DNA of 62,992 nucleotides from Streptomyces aurantiacus JA 4570 (GTDB lineage: Bacteria > Actinomycetota > Actinomycetes > Streptomycetales > Streptomycetaceae), in contig NZ_AOPZ01000217.1 of NCBI RefSeq assembly GCF_000414115.1, positions 1-62,992 of the forward strand, read 5' to 3'. The number at the start of each line of letters is the position of its first letter. Positions within the stretch are counted from its first letter, which is position 1. Shown one piece after another: positions 59,523-62,992 of this stretch. The position numbers and the translations under genes were made by a program. Below the pieces are notes generated by a model that was not told the DNA's origin, ran no database searches, and was given only the letters and a program-made list of their open reading frames with translations.

Positions 59523-62378
59523 TCACTCCGCTGTTCGTACCCGCACCGTCACCGAACGCGTCGTCGGAGCATGGGCGTGGTTGACCGCGCGGATCAGGAA
59601 CGTGTGCGTTCCGGGAAGCAGGCGCGCGGTCGCCGCCAGGCCGCCGTCGGCCGCGTCGAAGCGGAGCGCGATCCGCTCGCCGTCCACCTCGACGGTGACC
59701 CGCGCCGGATCGATGCCCGAGACCGCGTCCGCGACCCGCGCCCTGAGCGGGACGTCCGGGCCGGTGACGGTGGCGCCGTCCTTGGGCGCGACCTTGTCGA
59801 TCACCGGGGCGAGGGGGACCTGCTTTCCGGGCTTGCCTCCCGGCCTGCTCCTGCGGCGCTGGATCCGGGCGACGGAGGGCGGTACGGCCGCGTCGCCGGT
59901 GGTGTCGCCGGGCCGCGCCGTGTCGTCCAGCCGCGCCTCGAAGACGAGGGGGAGGTCGATCCCGGGCCGCACGCCCTTGCCCGCGGTGACCCTGAACCGC
60001 GCCGCGACCCGGCCCCACGCGGGCACCCGCACCCGTGCCCGCGGTGGCGCCACGGACCAGCCGCCGAAGGCCCGCGCGGACACCGTGACCGTCTGCGGAG
60101 TGCCGTTGAAGTTGTAGACGTCGACCGCCATGCGCGTGGAGGCGCCCAGGCGGTGGCCGAGCGGCGGTTCGGCGTCCCCGTCCTCCTTGTTGGGCGCGGC
60201 ATCGGCGGCCGCGTACCGCTGGCTGAGGACGATGTGTTCGGCGGCGGACAGGCGCCGCCGTGGGGCGCGGTCGTTGCCCGCGGGTGGCCCGGGGCGGCGG
60301 GGCGGTGGCGCGTCGGTCACCAGGTAGAGCGGGTCGCGGGACGCGGCCACCCGGACGGTGCCGCGGGCCGACCGGGCCGGGGTGCCGCGCGCGGCACCCA
60401 TGATGTCGTACACGCGCGTCGCCCCGTCCGGCACCGGCACGTCCACGTCCCGCGGCTCGGCCGCGGACACCACGGTCACCGTGCGGCCGGAGCCGTCCGC
60501 GAAGACGAACCCGGCCACGCGCGGCAGCAACTCCTGCAGCAGGCCCGCATAGTTGGCCTCGCCCAGCAGCCCGGTCAGGGCCGCGTACGCGCTGAACGCG
60601 GGCAGCGGCTGGAAGTCCCGGCTCAGCAGCGCGAACGACACGCCCTCGTCGGTGCACGGCGGACCGCAGAACCAGAACTGCCGCTCCGTGCCCGCCGCGA
60701 GGCTCTGCACCGTGGACAGGACGAGATAGCGCGCCTGGGTGCGCTGCGTCGCGTACGCCGGATCCGTGCCGGGCTCGGCCGGCAGGAACGCGCCGGACTC
60801 CGTCATCCACAGCGGCATCGCCGCCCCGAAGCGCTCCCGCAGCGCCTCCTGGTCCTCCGCCGACGACGGGAATTCCGGGTCGGTGTCGTCCGGCGGCGGA
60901 TAGCCGTGGAAGCTCCACACATCCGCGTACCGCACCACGTCGTTCTGCAGCATCAGCTCCTGGAACACGCCCTCCCCGGCGATGCCGGGAAGCACGACCG
61001 GCGGCGCGTCCGGCTGGTCGGCGATGCCGAGCGCCGCCGCCTTGACGTACGCGGCGTGCTGCTCGCCGGTGCTCGCGGTGGCGTCCACGTCGGGCTCGTT
61101 GGAGAGCTGCAACGCGTCCGCCACGACCCGCTTGCCGCGCCCGGCCAGGTGCGCGGCGTACCGGTAGGCGTCCCGCAGATCGGCGGGCAGCGGCACGGAG
61201 GTCTCCGTCAACGCCCACTCCGGCGGCGGCGAGACGACCTCGAGGACCTTCAGGCCGCGCTTCTGGAAGATCTCCACGACCGTGTCGTGCAGGCTGCTGT
61301 CGAACGGCCCGCCCGGCTCGCGCTGAGCGGCGGGCCAGGCACTTCCGTCGCGTACGTGGCGTACGCCCATCGCCTTCATCGCCGTCGCCAGGGCGGGCAG
61401 CAGGGGCGGTGGCACCAGGGCGTGCGTGAAGACGTTCACGCCGAAGCGGTTGGCCGGGCCGGTCACCGCCCGGCGCGCGGGCAGGTGCGCGAAGCAGCCG
61501 ATGACCGTGTCTTCGGGGGCCGTGGTCAGCGCCGCTACGGCCCGGAAGCTGCCGGGCGGCAGGACGGGCAGCGGCACCGATGCCTCCCGGGCATGCGCGG
61601 GGAACGGCACGCGTCCCGAAGCCACCTGCCGGGAGAAGTAGTCGAGGACCTGGTATGTCACCGTCAGCGGGCTCGGCGCCGCTGCGTTGAGCTCGAAGCC
61701 CAGCGTCGCCGGGGCCTCGCCGCGGTAGTGGCCGAGGTTGTCCGCCGCGCCCCGCAGCCGTACGGAGCGCAGCGCGACCGGGACCGGGGTGAGCGTGAAC
61801 TCGTCCAGGACGAAGCGGTAGCCGGTGTAGTCGTCCAGGACGGTCGGGCCGTCGACGGTGAACGTGAGGGTGTTCGCGCCCCGGCGCAGTTCGAACTCGC
61901 CGAGCGTGACCCGGGACAGGTCGCCCCACGCCTTCGGGGACTCGTACCAGTAGGGCTGCGAGCGGGTGAGGGGCTCCGGCGTCCCGCCGTTGACCGAGAG
62001 CCGGATGTACGAGCCGGTCTCCTCGGTGTGCGGCTGCTCCACCGGGACCGTCGCGACCGCCCGCAGCCGGTACGGTCCGGCGGCCGGGACGTCGACGGTG
62101 TACGTGGCGTACCAACCTCCGTGCGGTGGCGGGGACTTGGCGGTGGACAGCGCGAGGAGCGCGCCGCCGGACGCCCTCGGGTCCCTGGCCGTGGGGATGG
62201 TGCTCCGGGTCGGGGACTCGCCCCGCACGGTGATCGCGGAGGCGCCCCAGCCGCTGTCGGGCGCCTTTGGCGCGGCCGTTGCCGCCGTTGTCGCCGTCCT
62301 CGCGGCGGCGGCCGTGGCCGTCAGGGCGAGCCCCGCGGCGATGCCTCCGGCGAGGGCTGTGCGTCGGTCGATGCTCAT
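59523..62378 (-). CDS. Tat-exported glycoside hydrolase-like protein with Ig/CBM modules
   Basis: A 951-residue exported protein. The twin-arginine signal is MSIDRRTALAGGIAAGLALT. Residues ~40-190 resemble a carbohydrate-binding beta-sandwich (GGWYATYTVDVPAAGPYRLR, LGEFELRRGANTLTFTVDGP). Residues ~270-600 form a TIM-barrel-like domain: NRFGVNVFTHALV, RDGSAWPA, LQLSNEPDVDA (the Asn-Glu pair typical of acid/base Glu in clan A glycosidases), DVWSFHGYP and WMTESGAF (second Glu). The remainder is Ig-like (RMAVDVYNFNGTPQTVTVSA, FLIRAVNHAHAP). The substrate cannot be set; GH39/GH5-type polysaccharides are plausible. ATG 62378 starts the Tat signal, though its GGAGG is only one base away. Confidence 0.85.
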   Translation of the reverse strand: MSIDRRTALAGGIAAGLALTATAAAARTATTAATAAPKAPDSGWGASAITVRGESPTRSTIPTARDPRASGGALLALSTAKSPPPHGGWYATYTVDVPAAGPYRLRAVATVPVEQPHTEETGSYIRLSVNGGTPEPLTRSQPYWYESPKAWGDLSRVTLGEFELRRGANTLTFTVDGPTVLDDYTGYRFVLDEFTLTPVPVALRSVRLRGAADNLGHYRGEAPATLGFELNAAAPSPLTVTYQVLDYFSRQVASGRVPFPAHAREASVPLPVLPPGSFRAVAALTTAPEDTVIGCFAHLPARRAVTGPANRFGVNVFTHALVPPPLLPALATAMKAMGVRHVRDGSAWPAAQREPGGPFDSSLHDTVVEIFQKRGLKVLEVVSPPPEWALTETSVPLPADLRDAYRYAAHLAGRGKRVVADALQLSNEPDVDATASTGEQHAAYVKAAALGIADQPDAPPVVLPGIAGEGVFQELMLQNDVVRYADVWSFHGYPPPDDTDPEFPSSAEDQEALRERFGAAMPLWMTESGAFLPAEPGTDPAYATQRTQARYLVLSTVQSLAAGTERQFWFCGPPCTDEGVSFALLSRDFQPLPAFSAYAALTGLLGEANYAGLLQELLPRVAGFVFADGSGRTVTVVSAAEPRDVDVPVPDGATRVYDIMGAARGTPARSARGTVRVAASRDPLYLVTDAPPPRRPGPPAGNDRAPRRRLSAAEHIVLSQRYAAADAAPNKEDGDAEPPLGHRLGASTRMAVDVYNFNGTPQTVTVSARAFGGWSVAPPRARVRVPAWGRVAARFRVTAGKGVRPGIDLPLVFEARLDDTARPGDTTGDAAVPPSVARIQRRRSRPGGKPGKQVPLAPVIDKVAPKDGATVTGPDVPLRARVADAVSGIDPARVTVEVDGERIALRFDAADGGLAATARLLPGTHTFLIRAVNHAHAPTTRSVTVRVRTAE

Positions 62379-62458
62379 GCCTCCAGCAGACCGTGGGGCG
62401 GGCGCGCGGGCGTCCTGCCCGAGCAGGGAGTCGGCCCCGGCCACCTGGCCCAGGTCGC

Positions 62459-62476
62459 CTCCACCCAGGGGTGGAG
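62459..62476. promoter_or_regulatory. Palindrome CTCCACCC-AG-GGGTGGAG before the sensor gene
   Basis: Perfect 8-bp arms (62459-62466, 62469-62476) with a 2-bp centre lie 24 bp before the start of the membrane-protein gene. The size and position fit the autoregulatory site of a NarL-type response regulator. Confidence 0.6.
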
Positions 62477-62499
62477 ACGGGCGCCGGTAGGGTCGATGC

Positions 62500-62992
62500 G
62501 TGGGACGGGGAGCGGTACGCGCAGGGCCGGGGGCCGCCGACGCGGTCGTGCCCGCCGTGCTGCTGACGGGGCATCTGCTGGGCCTCGTGCTCTCGGGGGT
62601 TCTCACCAGGTCCTCCGGCGCCGACGCCGACGGCCGGGCGCTCTGGCAGGTACTGCTCGGCATCCTCGCCGTGGCCGTGGCCGCCGCCGCGCTGGTGTGG
62701 CGCAGGACGGCGCCGGTGCCGGTCTTCGGGGTGGCGCTCGTCGCCGACGGTGTGGCGGAAGGGCTGCTGCCGCAGGCGGCGTTGACGCCCGCGCTGCCCT
62801 GCGCGCTGTGGGTCGCCCTGTTCTCGCTGGCCGCACGCGGCACCGCGCGGCGCGCCCTCGGGGCCGCCGCCCTGGCCACCGCCGTGCTGCCGCTGCACGG
62901 GATCCCCGTGCCCGGCGCCGGAGACGGCGACGCGTGGGGAACGCCGGCCGACGACCTCCTCGCGGGCGCGCTGCTGCACCTCCTGATCGTCC
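62500..62992 (+). CDS. Multi-pass membrane protein, probable sensor histidine kinase N-terminus, partial
   Basis: From GTG 62500 the frame stays open to the right edge (164 codons seen). It encodes several short hydrophobic segments separated by Arg-rich turns: VVPAVLLTGHLLGLVLSGVL, WQVLLGILAVAVAAAALVWR, VPVFGVALVADGVAE and ALPCALWVALFSLAARG. This four- to five-helix pattern at the N-terminus, with an upstream palindrome, is typical of Streptomyces NarL-class sensor kinases, but no kinase motif is in view, so the identity is an inference. Confidence 0.65.
   Translation, partial: MGRGAVRAGPGAADAVVPAVLLTGHLLGLVLSGVLTRSSGADADGRALWQVLLGILAVAVAAAALVWRRTAPVPVFGVALVADGVAEGLLPQAALTPALPCALWVALFSLAARGTARRALGAAALATAVLPLHGIPVPGAGDGDAWGTPADDLLAGALLHLLIV

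Noticed and set aside
59413..62979. 1188-codon frame over the glycosidase-like gene
   Set aside because: Low-complexity Arg/Gly-rich shadow; the Tat signal and barrel motifs are in the other frame.
1..62992. CRISPR array
   Set aside because: All repeats found are tandem without unique spacers, or are low-copy inverted repeats; none has the repeat-spacer pattern.

Overview
The window is high-GC actinobacterial DNA with Streptomyces character: GTG and TTG starts alongside ATG, strong G/C bias at third codon positions, a SARP-type (BTAD) regulator, a LAL-type LuxR ATPase, ROK and ECF41-type regulators, Tat-secreted hydrolases, a DUF305/LVIVD secreted pair and Streptomyces-type extragenic GC-rich repeats. 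No rRNA, tRNA or CRISPR array was recognised.

Left part (1-35 kb), mostly chromosomal-type genes. A sugar-kinase-like gene (cut by the window edge) is coupled to uracil-DNA glycosylase. An Asp-box propeller protein follows. Next is a peptide/amino-acid locus: a leftward operon (lipoprotein binding protein, DppB- and DppC-like permeases, a fused DppD-DppF ATPase and homocysteine S-methyltransferase, mostly joined by 4-base ATGA/GTGA overlaps) faces a rightward operon (ROK regulator, M81/MlrC metallopeptidase, PheC-like secreted protein). The ATPase is frameshifted by a 20-bp tandem duplication inside its first Walker A motif. A small two-TM (SLATT-like) protein and a class C beta-lactamase-like hydrolase precede a three-gene operon of alpha/beta hydrolase, caspase and beta-rich partner. 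Then come a SARP with a repeat insertion, a VOC protein, the LAL regulator, a tiny conserved protein, a phosphotransferase, a large propeller-amidohydrolase (single-base frameshift), an old yellow enzyme divergent from an ArsR regulator, and an FprA ferredoxin reductase.

Middle part (about 34-50.5 kb), an accessory region full of debris. It holds IS5-type transposase remnants, a truncated integrase, a zinc-ribbon gene split by an in-frame stop, a Gp37/Gp68-TcmP pair lying between two copies of that gene's tail, and many small orphan or broken genes. Two IS remnants share one unusual layout: terminal repeat, passenger gene (a GNAT in one, a VOC protein in the other), then the transposase 3' end. 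An ECF sigma factor sits beside an oxidoreductase that has lost its central domain. Two quinone-oxidoreductase-like genes are present, one divergent from an HxlR regulator with a perfect palindromic operator candidate.

Right part (50.5-63 kb) returns to ordinary genes: a VOC protein, a membrane-anchored NB-ARC/WD40 STAND protein, an alpha/beta hydrolase, the DUF305/LVIVD pair, an S1 protease homologue whose catalytic serine position is methionine, a large Tat-secreted glycosidase-like protein, and the start of a probable sensor kinase.

A theme across the window is short tandem duplication (15-31 bp). Several copies lie exactly at stop codons, others in linkers, and one destroys a reading frame. 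The most system-like candidates are the hydrolase-caspase-partner operon, the Gp37/Gp68-TcmP island and the passenger-carrying IS5 remnants.
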